Assembly: GCA_948470065.1 (NCBI GenBank)
Contig: CAOKNO010000010.1
Span: 1-52,736 of the forward strand
From: an uncultured Eubacterium sp.
GTDB taxonomy: Bacteria > Bacillota > Clostridia > Lachnospirales > Lachnospiraceae
Length of the DNA stretch: 52,736 nt
Direction: 5' to 3'
The notes beneath the pieces are model-generated. The model had not been told where the DNA came from, ran no database searches, and worked only from the letters and a program-made list of their open reading frames with translations. Shown piece by piece: positions 42,635 through 52,128 of the stretch (the stretch's first letter is position 1; each line of letters begins with the position of its first letter). The position numbers and the translations under genes are program-made.

Positions 42635-43798
42635 ATGGGATTATTCAGGAAAAAAAGGAAGCCGCAGTATGTCGAAGAGATATTGGAGTTTGAGGGGCAG
42701 GCGCCGCAGGAGCCAAGAAAAGAGGAACGGCAAGGGATTGCCGCAGAGTATTGCCAGCAGATCCTGGATGCTTCGAAGTACTTAGAAGAAGCGAAACGTG
42801 AATACCAGCTAGTGACGGAATACCTGCTGGATACCCAGCGGATTGAGCAGATATCAGAGAAGGATATGGCGGAGATACGGGATACTGCCCAGAGCATTGT
42901 GATGCTCCATCAATCCAGGGAGGCTTACCAGAACAAGGAAAAGACGATCTCAGACGCCCAGTATGCCCAAATGGAGCAGTTGGAAGAGGAGATGCCGGAA
43001 ATTATCAACCGCTTAAAGTCGAACGAAGCGTATCAATCGGTTGTAAAACGGGATATGCAGTATCTGGAAGGGGAAAAAGGAGAATGGCAGATTTACCTGG
43101 AATCTATGGAGCGGGAAGTGCAAGTCCTTCATAAGCTGCTCTATGGCCTGGTAGGCGGGGCTGCTGCGGCTATCGCTGCAATTTTGGCCTTGCATATGGC
43201 GTTTGAATTTGATCTTGGGATGGCCGTTATGCTAGCCTCTTTGGTGCTTGGCGGGATTGGCGCTTTGATGGCGCTGCGTATGCAGAACGACCGCATCGGG
43301 ATCAAAAGAGCCGGGGCGAACATCAACCGCGCGATTGTGCTCCTCAACAAGGTCAAATTCAAATATGTGAATATTACGAACGCCGTGGATTACGCATGTG
43401 AACGGTATCATGTGAAAAATGCCTATGAACTGAATTATATCTGGGAACAGTACCTGGAGGCGGTAAAGGAAATGGAACGTTACCAGCGTGCCAACGACGA
43501 TTTGGAATTTTTCAGCGGCAGGCTTTCACGCCAGCTCCATAAATATGGCCTTTACGATGCGAAGATTTGGACCCATCAGTCGCATGCGTTGGTAGATAAA
43601 AAAGAAATGGTGGAAGTAAAGCATGCGCTTTTGGTGCGCCGCCAGAATATGCGCGCCAGGATGGAGCGCCAGGTAGCAGACATCCAAGCGGCAAAAACAG
43701 AGATTGCAAAGCTGGTGAAGGATGCGCCGGGCAATGAAAAGATTAAGGATATTTTAGAATCCGTAGACCAGGTCTGCCGTATGGCAGTTGAGGATTAA
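42635..43798 (+). CDS. Coiled-coil protein with two central membrane helices
   Basis: This protein of about 387 aa has a basic N-terminus (MGLFRKKRKPQYVEEILEFE), a long coiled coil (about 35-165), two adjacent membrane helices (about 167-188, GLVGGAAAAIAAILALHMAF, and about 192-213, MAVMLASLVLGGIGALMAL), then a second coiled coil to the end. Both long arms should lie in the cytoplasm, joined by a hairpin in the membrane. No family is recognised. It may anchor the operon's soluble proteins. ATG 42635 is preferred; a GTG three codons earlier overlaps the preceding stop. Confidence 0.8.
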   Translation: MGLFRKKRKPQYVEEILEFEGQAPQEPRKEERQGIAAEYCQQILDASKYLEEAKREYQLVTEYLLDTQRIEQISEKDMAEIRDTAQSIVMLHQSREAYQNKEKTISDAQYAQMEQLEEEMPEIINRLKSNEAYQSVVKRDMQYLEGEKGEWQIYLESMEREVQVLHKLLYGLVGGAAAAIAAILALHMAFEFDLGMAVMLASLVLGGIGALMALRMQNDRIGIKRAGANINRAIVLLNKVKFKYVNITNAVDYACERYHVKNAYELNYIWEQYLEAVKEMERYQRANDDLEFFSGRLSRQLHKYGLYDAKIWTHQSHALVDKKEMVEVKHALLVRRQNMRARMERQVADIQAAKTEIAKLVKDAPGNEKIKDILESVDQVCRMAVED

Positions 43799-43835
43799 AG
43801 GGCAGGATTCTTTTTTAGACGAAGGAAGTGGGAAA

Positions 43836-45263
43836 GTGAAGAAAATATCAGAGCAGTATATCACTATGATTGCGCCGAATGCAAATGCCGTCAATAATGG
43901 GAGGAAGATTTCCCAGAAGGGCGGCTTTGTAAAGCGCCTATGTTCGGAAGACGGCGCCTTTTATATGGGGGAATGCAGTGGGAGCGGTAAGTCGAATTAT
44001 ATTACGTCGGCAGATTTCATAGAGGAAGAAAGCCCAGTGTTCCGCTGCTCCTGCCCCAGCAGGCAGTTCCCGTGCAAGCATAGCCTTGCGCTGTTGTTTG
44101 AAATCAGCCAGGGGAAGGGATTTGAAGTCTGTGAGATCCCAGAGGATATCTTACAGAAACGCCAGAAGAAAGAGGCGCGTACCGCCAAGGCGAAGGAAGG
44201 GAAAAAGGCTGCAAAGCCCAGGGTAAATAAAGCAGCCCGCACCAAGAAAATTAAAAAACAGCTCGAAGGGCTTGGGCTGGCTGAGGAGATGATGCATAGC
44301 CTGCTGTCAGCAGGGCTTGGGACGATGGGGGGCGGCTCGGTTAAGACTTACCGTGACTTGGCAAAACAGTTGGGGGATTATTATTTGGTTGGCCCGCAGA
44401 TTTCCATCAACCGTCTGATTTTGGAAATCGAGGCGTTCCAGAAGGATGGGGACAGCAGGCATTACAAGGAAGCTGCCAGGATACTAGTGCAGCTTCGGTC
44501 AGTGGTAAAAAAGGCGAGGGCTTATCTAGAAGAGAAATTAGAGAAAGAAGAGTTAGAGGACGATGGCAGCGTTTTGTTTGAAGAGCTTGGAGGAATCTGG
44601 AAGCTGGATCAATTGCAGGCGCTTGGCCTGAAAAAAGAAAACGCCTGCCTGCTGCAGCTTTCCTTCCAGGTCGTCTACGATGACGCAAGGAAGGAATTTA
44701 TTGATATTGGCTGGTGGGCGGATGTGGAAACCGGGGAAGTGGCAGTTACCCAGAATTTCCGCCCCGTCAAGGCGCTAAAGTATGTAAAGCAGGAGGATAC
44801 GGTGTTTGAAGCGGCGTCTGTCCCGATCCTTACGTATTACCCAGGCGAGATGAACCGGAGGATCCGCTGGGAAAGCGCGTCGTATGGGCCTATAGCGAAG
44901 GAACAGCTTGCATCGCTTCGCGCCCATGCGGAGGACAGCCTGCCTGTGGCTGTGAAAAAAGTAAAGAACCATATCAAAAATACGTTATCAGAGAATTATG
45001 CCATGCTGCTGTTTGCTTATCAAAGAATCGGTAAGGCAGAAGATGGGTTTGTGTTGCAGGATGCAGAAGGGAATACGATCCAAATGGAAGATATGCCTGG
45101 GATGGAAGGCACGATCCACCAGATCCCTATGTTGATGGATGGCGCTTTGCTGGAAGGCCAGGCGCTGCTGGGCAAGTTTTTCTATTGGGAAGAAAAACGC
45201 AGGATCTGTTTGCAGCCATACAGCATAATCACAGAAGAGCAAGTAATCCGGCTCTTATATTAA
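43836..45263 (+). CDS. SWIM zinc-finger protein
   Basis: This protein of about 475 aa has a SWIM domain with complete ligands C71-x-C73-x6-C80-x-H82 (CSCPSRQFPCKH). It is followed by a lysine/alanine-rich basic linker (about 105-145) likely to contact nucleic acid or protein, and a mixed alpha/beta region (about 150-475) of unknown fold. SWIM domains bind DNA or proteins. Homologues in many bacteria sit beside MoxR and VWA genes as here. The start is GTG 43836 after GAAGGAAGTGGG; an in-frame TTG 43788 overlaps the preceding gene and is rejected. The HEAT-like gene follows after 21 bases. Confidence 0.87.
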   Translation: MKKISEQYITMIAPNANAVNNGRKISQKGGFVKRLCSEDGAFYMGECSGSGKSNYITSADFIEEESPVFRCSCPSRQFPCKHSLALLFEISQGKGFEVCEIPEDILQKRQKKEARTAKAKEGKKAAKPRVNKAARTKKIKKQLEGLGLAEEMMHSLLSAGLGTMGGGSVKTYRDLAKQLGDYYLVGPQISINRLILEIEAFQKDGDSRHYKEAARILVQLRSVVKKARAYLEEKLEKEELEDDGSVLFEELGGIWKLDQLQALGLKKENACLLQLSFQVVYDDARKEFIDIGWWADVETGEVAVTQNFRPVKALKYVKQEDTVFEAASVPILTYYPGEMNRRIRWESASYGPIAKEQLASLRAHAEDSLPVAVKKVKNHIKNTLSENYAMLLFAYQRIGKAEDGFVLQDAEGNTIQMEDMPGMEGTIHQIPMLMDGALLEGQALLGKFFYWEEKRRICLQPYSIITEEQVIRLLY

Positions 45264-45284
45264 GTATGGGAGAGAGAAGGTGCA

Positions 45285-47327
45285 ATGATGAATCTGAATC
45301 CGCTTTATGAATTAAAAGAACGCTTAGAATCCTGTATGATAGCAGGCTTATCCCTTCTTTCTGGAGATTTCCGGCTGGTGCGCGCCGTGGAACAGATGGA
45401 ACCACTGTCGAAAGCATCCCCTGTGTTCCAAAAGATTTATACTTCTGCCAAAACGCTTTGCGGAACTTGTGAAAATCCGGCAGACGTCCTTCTGGATACG
45501 CTTGCACTGGTTGACGCAGTCCTGGCGACCCAGGCGGCCGTGGGCACGGCGGGGGAGATCCGTCCGCTCACAGTATCAGATGGAGCGGCAGGTATGGGGG
45601 GGACATATTCCAATGCCCCGTACAGCCAGCTTGCGCCGTTGATTGAGGCTTTGACGACTTCTGGGAGCGGCCATTACAGCCAGGTTGTAGATACTTATGA
45701 AAGGAACCCGGAAATCTTTTCCGATTACCGGCTGCGGAGTTATTTGGTCAAAGGGCTGAACGCCGGGTACGCAGAACTTGCAGAACGCCTGGAAGAATGG
45801 CTGGGGCAAATGGACGCTTCGTTCCTTTCGCTGTTAAAGCAAGGCTTTGACCCCAAGGGGAAGAAAGAGATGGTGCGCCGTATCCATGTGGTGGAAGCCA
45901 TTGCAGGGGCGTCGGAAAATGACTGGTATCTGTCCTTATTGGATCAGGCGCAGAAGGAAGTACGCGTTGCAGCGGTCCTGGCGTTACGCCACAGCCAGGA
46001 AAATTATGAGATACTACAGGAGCTTGTGAAGACGGAACGGGGAAATGGCAAGAAGGCGGCGCTTTGGGCGCTGGCTCGGATGGAAGGTACGGATAACACA
46101 GAGTTCTGGGAGAAGCAGTTGAAGGAAAAACCAGGGGAAGCCGCAGAATACCTGGCGTTTATCCAAAGCGATGCAATCTCAGATCTGATCGCGGACGCAG
46201 TTTGCGAGGCATTCGAAGGGCTTGGGCGGCAAGGCAACGGTTATCTGGTGACAGAAAAAGAACAAAAGAAGCTGGAATCTTTATTCCATGCGATGCTTGG
46301 AAAAGCGTCTGATAAAATACAGGATATTTACCGGATGTTCCAGCCGTACCATAAGGAGATCTGGGAAACGCTATCTTCCGATGTGATAGGCGCTGGGCAA
46401 AGGGATATGCAAAAAGGCTTGCTAGAACAGATGCAGGACGAAAAGGGGGAGATTGCCTTCGTATTAAGCCAGCCGTATGAACATGCGCCGAAGCCACCGT
46501 ATTTTGCCAAGCTTTTAACAGATTCCATGGTGTGGAGTATGGATAAGCGTCTGTTTGGTTTGGCGTGGGAATTATACGGAGCCTATGGGGAGCGGTTCTT
46601 AATGCCAGCCCTGACGGCATCTTTGCTGGATGGGACTGCGGCGCGGTCGTATGAGGAATTTAGCAAATATCTGCTTCCAGGCGGAGGATGCAAGGAAGGG
46701 AACGGACAGCAGAAGCAAGTACGTCTGGAGGTTGCAGATATCTTTGCAAAAATCTACTGGGACAAAAAGGAACGAAGGTATGTCTATGCGGAGCATTTTT
46801 TGGATGGCTTTCAGGGCAAAATGGTTACGGTACAACGTCCATTGGGCGAAGCCTTGGACGTCCGCTGGATCGAGTTGTTGACCCATCCTAAGCTGAAAAA
46901 GGAGGGCGTTTTCCAAGTAGCGCAGAATTACGGTTACAATATGGATTGGGACGCGATGCTGGCGAACCTGATTTGCCCAGAGGATCCGGGGATTTGCCAG
47001 CAATTAGGGAAATATTTCCACAGGCGTGCCGATTTGTCCCAACAATACCGGCGGTATTTTACCTTGATGAAGGAATGTGGCTATCAGATGGGCCGGGGGC
47101 TTGTATTGAAGATACTGCGGGGCAAGAAATCATTCCGTTTCTGGGAGGTGCAAGAGATCATTGAACTGGCTCCGATGCGCCTTGCCGATAAGCTTGCAGA
47201 TTTAGAAGAGGCCGGGGCGCTGGCAGAGTCTGGGAAAGTTAAGGCGATCGCTTGGGACAAAGACCGCTATGAACGATTACATACTGAGATTGCCAAGCAG
47301 CTTGCAGATGAAACGAAAGGAATCTAG
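45285..47327 (+). CDS. HEAT-repeat-like helical protein
   Basis: This 680-aa soluble protein is almost wholly helical. Segments such as EMVRRIHVVEAIAGASENDW and EVRVAAVLALRHSQENYEIL (about 195-250) read as HEAT repeats. KKAALWALARMEGTDNTEFW continues them. The rest resembles a DUF5691-type scaffold I associate with MoxR/VWA neighbourhoods, though I cannot confirm this. GGTG lies upstream of ATG 45285. The MoxR gene starts 16 bases after its stop. It is a likely adaptor for the ATPase. Confidence 0.78.
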   Translation: MMNLNPLYELKERLESCMIAGLSLLSGDFRLVRAVEQMEPLSKASPVFQKIYTSAKTLCGTCENPADVLLDTLALVDAVLATQAAVGTAGEIRPLTVSDGAAGMGGTYSNAPYSQLAPLIEALTTSGSGHYSQVVDTYERNPEIFSDYRLRSYLVKGLNAGYAELAERLEEWLGQMDASFLSLLKQGFDPKGKKEMVRRIHVVEAIAGASENDWYLSLLDQAQKEVRVAAVLALRHSQENYEILQELVKTERGNGKKAALWALARMEGTDNTEFWEKQLKEKPGEAAEYLAFIQSDAISDLIADAVCEAFEGLGRQGNGYLVTEKEQKKLESLFHAMLGKASDKIQDIYRMFQPYHKEIWETLSSDVIGAGQRDMQKGLLEQMQDEKGEIAFVLSQPYEHAPKPPYFAKLLTDSMVWSMDKRLFGLAWELYGAYGERFLMPALTASLLDGTAARSYEEFSKYLLPGGGCKEGNGQQKQVRLEVADIFAKIYWDKKERRYVYAEHFLDGFQGKMVTVQRPLGEALDVRWIELLTHPKLKKEGVFQVAQNYGYNMDWDAMLANLICPEDPGICQQLGKYFHRRADLSQQYRRYFTLMKECGYQMGRGLVLKILRGKKSFRFWEVQEIIELAPMRLADKLADLEEAGALAESGKVKAIAWDKDRYERLHTEIAKQLADETKGI

Positions 47328-47343
47328 AAAGGAGCCAAGGAAC

Positions 47344-48435
47344 ATGGCAACAGATACAAAGGTACAGCGTCTGCCCGCAGAGCAGATGTTCCAGAAGGAG
47401 ATTGACGCATTGATCAAAGCAGAGAAGGATCCGATCCCAACGGGATGGAAAATGTCCCCGAAATCTGTCTTGACGTATATTACCGGGGGGAAGGCAGGGC
47501 GTACTGTGATTACCCCAAAGTACATCGGGCATAAACGTCTGGTGGAAATTGCCATTGCCACTTTGGTGACGGATCGTGCGCTTCTTTTGATTGGGGAGCC
47601 TGGAACAGCAAAATCCTGGCTGTCGGAACACCTGGCAGCAGCAATCAACGGCGACTCTACAAAAGTGATCCAGGGCACGGCAGGTACGACGGAGGAGCAA
47701 ATCCGCTATTCCTGGAATTATGCAATGCTGATTTCCCAGGGACCTTCCCCGGAGGCTATGCTGAAAAGCCCGGTCTACCATGCAATGGAAACAGGCACGG
47801 TTGCCAGGATAGAGGAAATCTCAAGGTGCGCTTCCGAAGTGCAGGACGCGTTGATTTCCATATTGTCAGAAAAGCGGATTTCCGTACCAGAGCTAGGGTT
47901 AGAAGTCCCTGCCCAAAAAGGGTTTTCCGTGATTGCAACGGCAAATACCCGGGACAAGGGAGTCAATGAAATGTCGGCGGCCTTAAAACGGCGGTTTAAT
48001 ATCGTCGTGCTTCCAGCGCCTGCCGATCTGGAATCTGAAATGGATATTGTGAAAACACGTGTCGCCCAGCTTTCGGAAAACTTGGATTTGAATGCGAAGC
48101 TGCCAGAAACGGAAGTAGTTGAAAAAGTGTGTACAATATTCCGTGAACTGCGCTTGGGCGCCACGTTAGATGGAAAGCAGAAATTAAAGCCGACGTCCGG
48201 CGTACTGTCTACGGCAGAAGCGATTTCCCTTCTGGCAAACAGCATGGCTTTGGCGGGAAGCTTTGGGGACGGTTCCATTTCGGATTACGATCTGGCGGCA
48301 GGGCTTCAGGGGGCTGTGGTGAAGGATGAAGAAAAAGACAGCCTGGCATGGAAGGAATACCTTGAAAATGTCTTGAAGAAACGGGGACGGAAGTGGACAG
48401 GCTTGTATCAGGAGTGTAAGGAGCTGAATCAATAA
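47344..48435 (+). CDS. MoxR-type AAA+ ATPase
   Basis: This 363-aa AAA+ ATPase is predicted to remodel proteins with a VWA-domain partner. Walker A is G84-E-P-G-T-A-K-S91. The Walker B position reads R-I-E157-E158-I-S-R, with Glu in place of the first Asp. SVIATANTRDKGVNEMSAAL is the sensor-1/insert region typical of the MoxR clade, and ALKRRFNIVVL contains the arginine finger. A C-terminal lid follows at about 260-363. ATG 47344 follows GGAG by about nine bases; an upstream in-frame start (47269) lies in the previous gene. The stop overlaps the next ATG (TAATG), implying translational coupling with DUF5682. Confidence 0.9.
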   Translation: MATDTKVQRLPAEQMFQKEIDALIKAEKDPIPTGWKMSPKSVLTYITGGKAGRTVITPKYIGHKRLVEIAIATLVTDRALLLIGEPGTAKSWLSEHLAAAINGDSTKVIQGTAGTTEEQIRYSWNYAMLISQGPSPEAMLKSPVYHAMETGTVARIEEISRCASEVQDALISILSEKRISVPELGLEVPAQKGFSVIATANTRDKGVNEMSAALKRRFNIVVLPAPADLESEMDIVKTRVAQLSENLDLNAKLPETEVVEKVCTIFRELRLGATLDGKQKLKPTSGVLSTAEAISLLANSMALAGSFGDGSISDYDLAAGLQGAVVKDEEKDSLAWKEYLENVLKKRGRKWTGLYQECKELNQ

Positions 48436-50696
48436 TGGGAGAGGCCGTGATATTTGGGATCCGGCATCTGTCCCCGGCAGGTGCCTGGCATCTGAGGAAG
48501 TTACTGGATGAAGTAAAGCCCCAGGCAGTATTGATCGAAGGACCTAGTGATTTTACGGAAGAACTGGCCGCCTTGGCGGACCAAAGGGTAAAACCGCCCA
48601 TTGCTATAATGGCGTATACGGAGGATTTGCCGATCCGTACGATTTTATACCCGTTTGCAGAATATTCCCCCGAATACCAGGCGGCGCTATGGGCGTATGA
48701 GAATAAAAAGGAATGCCGTTTTATTGACCTTCCATCCAGCGTGTTTTTGGCATTGCCAAAAGCGTCAGGGCAAACAGGGGACGTTGGGGAAGAGGGGCGG
48801 ATTTCGGTATACCGCAGGCTGGATGAACTCTCAGGGGACGATACCCATGAAACCTTCTGGGAACGGACGATGGAGCATTTCAGTGAAGGGCAAGGATACC
48901 AAAAAGGGGCGGAAGTATTTGGCAGGAACTTGCGGGAACTGACCGAGGGCGAGGATGGCGACTATGCGGAAACACTCGTCCGCGAAGCCTATATGGAACA
49001 GAGCATCCAAAACGTCGTTGCGTCTGGCATTGCGCCGGAAAACATTGTGGTGGTGACTGGGGCGTACCATGTCGAAGGGCTGAAACGCAGGGCAGAAGCC
49101 ATCAGCAGGGAGGAATGGGAGAAGCTTCCTTCGGTTGCCGTACAAAAGACCTTAATGCCATATTCGTATTACCGTCTGTCTTCGCGATCGGGGTATGGCG
49201 CAGGGAATAAAGCGCCTGCATATTATGGGCTTTTGTGGCAGGGGTTTTTGCGTGGGGAAGCCGATTATGCAGCACGCAGCTACTTGTCGCGCCTGGCAGC
49301 CTGGCAGCGGAAAAATGGGAATATGGTATCCTCGGCAGAGGTGATCGAAGCGGTAAGGCTTTCAGTTTCCCTTGCAAACCTACATGGCTATCAAATCCCG
49401 TCCCTGCGTGATTTAAGGGATGCGGCGATTACTTGTATGGGGCATGGGCGCTTTGGGGAGATTGCCCAGGCGGTGGCGGATACGGAGATTGGCACAGCCA
49501 TTGGCTCCCTGCCCCAGGGCGTGAGCAAGACGTCGATCCAGAACGATTTTTACCATATGTTGGATGAATTGAATTTAAGGCGTTACTGCGCGGCCACATC
49601 GGGGGATTTACATTTGGATCTGCGGGAAAAACTGACCGTGAAATCCCAAAAGTCTGCATTCTTGGATTTGGAACGCTCCTTTTTCCTCCATCGGCTTCGT
49701 GTGCTTGGGATCTCCTTTGTGGATTGGCAGCAGGTACAGCAGGAACGGGCGACCTGGGCGGAGCATTGGGTGTTGCGCTGGACGCCGGAGGCAGAGATTG
49801 AGATTGTAGAAGCCCAGCTTAAGGGGGATACCATCTTGCAGGCGGCCTCGTTCCAAATGAAAGAAGAAGTGGAACAAGAAGAGAGTATCGCGGCGATTGC
49901 AAAGGCCATAGAAGCTTCGTTCTTCTGCGGTATGCCAGAAACCGTCAGCTATGCCACGGCGGTTTTACAGAAAATTGGGGTGGAGGCTGCAGCCGTTGAG
50001 GAAATTGCAAAGACCGTACAGAGCCTGTCGGTTGCCATCCAGTATGGGAGCATCCGGAAAATATCCAGCGAAGCGCTGATCCCGGTGCTGGGACAGTTAT
50101 TCCTGCGCGCCTGCTTGCTGCTGCCAGAAAGCTGCGTCTGTGACGACAATGCTTCGCGGGAAATCATAGAGGGGATTGCCCGCTTGAACGAAGCGTCGTT
50201 ACATCATGATTTTTTACCAGAAGAACGGTGGCTGCAGGTCTTAGAAGAAGTGGCTGGCAGGGACGATTTAAATACAAAGGTTTCCGGTTATGCTGCGGCT
50301 ATTTTGTTGGAACGCGGCAAGATGTCAAATGAAGAACTGGAGCAGAAGGTGGAATTTCGCCTGTCAAAGGGTATCCCGGCAGATTTAGGCGCAAGCTGGT
50401 TTGAAGGGCTCTCCATGAAAAACAGGTATGCGCTGATTGCGCGTATGGGTTTATGGGAAAGCCTGGATCATTATCTGGAAAGCCTGGATGATGAGGAATT
50501 TAAACGTGCGCTGATTTTTTTACGCCGGGCGTTTGCAGATTTTACTGCAAAGGAAAAGAGCGATATCGCAGAAAACCTTGGGGAGTTATGGCAGCTAAAC
50601 CCATTGCAGGTCAGCGAGGCGATCCAAGCGCCCTTAGACGAAGAAGCACAGGAGATGCTTGGGGATTTGGAAGACTTTGACTTTGGCGATATCTAA
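48435..50696 (+). CDS. DUF5682 family protein, TraB/EreA-like
   Basis: This 753-aa protein has an N-terminal TraB/EreA/ChaN-like domain. GIRHLSP (His11) pairs with VLIEGPSDF (Glu35), and VVVTGAYHVEGL (G209-A-Y-H212) completes the putative metal or acid-base site of that superfamily. The middle (about 255-480) is mixed and the C-terminus (about 480-753) is helical, with repeat-like units such as VKFRLSKGIPADLGA-type segments. Hydrolase activity is possible but unproven. ATG 48435 overlaps the MoxR stop by one base. The VWA gene follows after 64 bases. Confidence 0.85.
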   Translation: MGEAVIFGIRHLSPAGAWHLRKLLDEVKPQAVLIEGPSDFTEELAALADQRVKPPIAIMAYTEDLPIRTILYPFAEYSPEYQAALWAYENKKECRFIDLPSSVFLALPKASGQTGDVGEEGRISVYRRLDELSGDDTHETFWERTMEHFSEGQGYQKGAEVFGRNLRELTEGEDGDYAETLVREAYMEQSIQNVVASGIAPENIVVVTGAYHVEGLKRRAEAISREEWEKLPSVAVQKTLMPYSYYRLSSRSGYGAGNKAPAYYGLLWQGFLRGEADYAARSYLSRLAAWQRKNGNMVSSAEVIEAVRLSVSLANLHGYQIPSLRDLRDAAITCMGHGRFGEIAQAVADTEIGTAIGSLPQGVSKTSIQNDFYHMLDELNLRRYCAATSGDLHLDLREKLTVKSQKSAFLDLERSFFLHRLRVLGISFVDWQQVQQERATWAEHWVLRWTPEAEIEIVEAQLKGDTILQAASFQMKEEVEQEESIAAIAKAIEASFFCGMPETVSYATAVLQKIGVEAAAVEEIAKTVQSLSVAIQYGSIRKISSEALIPVLGQLFLRACLLLPESCVCDDNASREIIEGIARLNEASLHHDFLPEERWLQVLEEVAGRDDLNTKVSGYAAAILLERGKMSNEELEQKVEFRLSKGIPADLGASWFEGLSMKNRYALIARMGLWESLDHYLESLDDEEFKRALIFLRRAFADFTAKEKSDIAENLGELWQLNPLQVSEAIQAPLDEEAQEMLGDLEDFDFGDI

Positions 50697-50760
50697 CTTG
50701 CCAGCATAATATGTGATGCGGCATACGCGAGAGTATTCAGGGAGAGGATTGTATTCACGT

Positions 50761-51978
50761 ATGGATGAGATGGAAAAAATAAAGCGTTGGCGCCTTATCC
50801 TTGGCGCAGAAAGCGATATGCAGTTTGCCTCTATGGGCGGCGGGGACGCTTCCCATGGAAGCGGCAATGGAGAAGAGGTTGCATTGTCCGAAGAACAGAT
50901 CCTGATGGATCAGGCGCTGGCGGCAATTTACAACCGCAGGGAATCCGGTGGGTTCGGTTCTGGGCATGGAGCCGGGAACGGACCTTCTAACCCGCAGATC
51001 AGCCGTTGGCTTGGCGATGTGCGTACCTTGTTTGACAAAGACCTCGTTACCGTTATACAGTCGGACGCCATGGAGCGGTGCGGCTTGCGCCAAATGCTTT
51101 TTGAACCAGAACTTTTAGAACATGTAGAGCCAGACATTGGCCTGGCGTCTACCATCTTGATGTTAAAGGATCAGATCCCCAAACGATCCAAAGAGAGCGT
51201 ACGGGCGTTTATCGCGAAGATTGTAGAGGAAATTAATAAGCTTTTGGAAGCAGATATCCGCAGGGCGGTCACGTCTGCAATAAACCGCAGGCTACATTCG
51301 CCCATACCTTCGGCGTCTGCGATGGATTTCCCCCTGACAATCCGCAGGAACCTGAAGAATTACAATCCAGAACTGGGGACAATCGTACCAGAGCATTTTT
51401 ATTTCTTTGACCGTACGACAACGGCAGCTTCGCGCCAATGGACGGTGATCCTGGACGTAGATCAAAGCGGATCGATGGGAGAATCCGTGATTTATTCTTC
51501 CATTATGAGCTGTATCCTGGCAAGCATGGCGTCCATCCGGACCCATATTGTGGCGTTTGATACAAAAGTAGTGGATCTAACTGAAAAATGCGACGATCCC
51601 GTCGATCTGTTATTCGGGTTCCAGCTTGGAGGCGGCACGAATATCGACCAGTCTGTGGCTTACTGCCAGAAATTTGTGGAAAACCCATCTAAGACGTTGT
51701 TCTTTTTAGTGACAGATTTAGAAGAAGGCGGGAACCGGGCTTCCTTGCTGCACCGCCTGCGCGAATTGAAAGAATCCGGGGTGACTGTAGTATGCCTTCT
51801 GGCGATTGCAGACGGCGGCAAGCCTTATTACGACGCGCAGATGGCGGAACGTGTGGCAGGGCTAGGCATCCCCTGCTTTGCCTGCAACCCACAGATGCTT
51901 CCACAATTATTAGAACGTGCCTTCCGTGGTCAGGATCTTGGTGAATTCAAAAAGGAATTTGAAAAGCGGAAGAAATAA
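50761..51978 (+). CDS. CoxE-type VWA domain protein
   Basis: This is the predicted MoxR partner, about 405 aa. The von Willebrand A domain (about 225-395) has an intact metal-ion-dependent adhesion site: D234-Q-S236-G-S238, T293 in GGGTNID and D319 in TDLEEG. The N-terminal 220 residues are helical with a Gly/Ser-rich linker (about 25-70). ATG 50761 is chosen because the protein then begins at MDEMEKIKRW; TTG 50749 and GTG 50713 in frame are alternatives. It is the last gene before the terminator at 52041. MoxR-VWA pairs are known from RavA-ViaA and CbbQ-CbbO. Confidence 0.88.
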   Translation: MDEMEKIKRWRLILGAESDMQFASMGGGDASHGSGNGEEVALSEEQILMDQALAAIYNRRESGGFGSGHGAGNGPSNPQISRWLGDVRTLFDKDLVTVIQSDAMERCGLRQMLFEPELLEHVEPDIGLASTILMLKDQIPKRSKESVRAFIAKIVEEINKLLEADIRRAVTSAINRRLHSPIPSASAMDFPLTIRRNLKNYNPELGTIVPEHFYFFDRTTTAASRQWTVILDVDQSGSMGESVIYSSIMSCILASMASIRTHIVAFDTKVVDLTEKCDDPVDLLFGFQLGGGTNIDQSVAYCQKFVENPSKTLFFLVTDLEEGGNRASLLHRLRELKESGVTVVCLLAIADGGKPYYDAQMAERVAGLGIPCFACNPQMLPQLLERAFRGQDLGEFKKEFEKRKK

Positions 51979-52040
51979 AGGGAAGAAGGAAACGGCTATT
52001 TAGGATGGCAAAATGCTTTGGGGTTAGATGGTATGTAACG

Positions 52041-52083
52041 CTTCCCCTGCCAGGGACGGATGCGTAGGGTTAGGCAGGGGAAG
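52041..52083 (+). terminator. Operon-end hairpin after the VWA gene
   Basis: A perfect 11-bp stem, CTTCCCCTGCC (52041-52051) and GGCAGGGGAAG (52073-52083), is followed by AT-rich but not T-rich sequence. Smaller palindromes (CTTCCC/GGGAAG at 52095-52112 and GAAGCGC/GCGCTTC at 52113-52128) lie between it and the convergent catalase remnant. Confidence 0.65.
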
Positions 52084-52128
52084 AGATTATGATACTTCCC
52101 AGATACGGGAAGGAAGCGCTTGCGCTTC

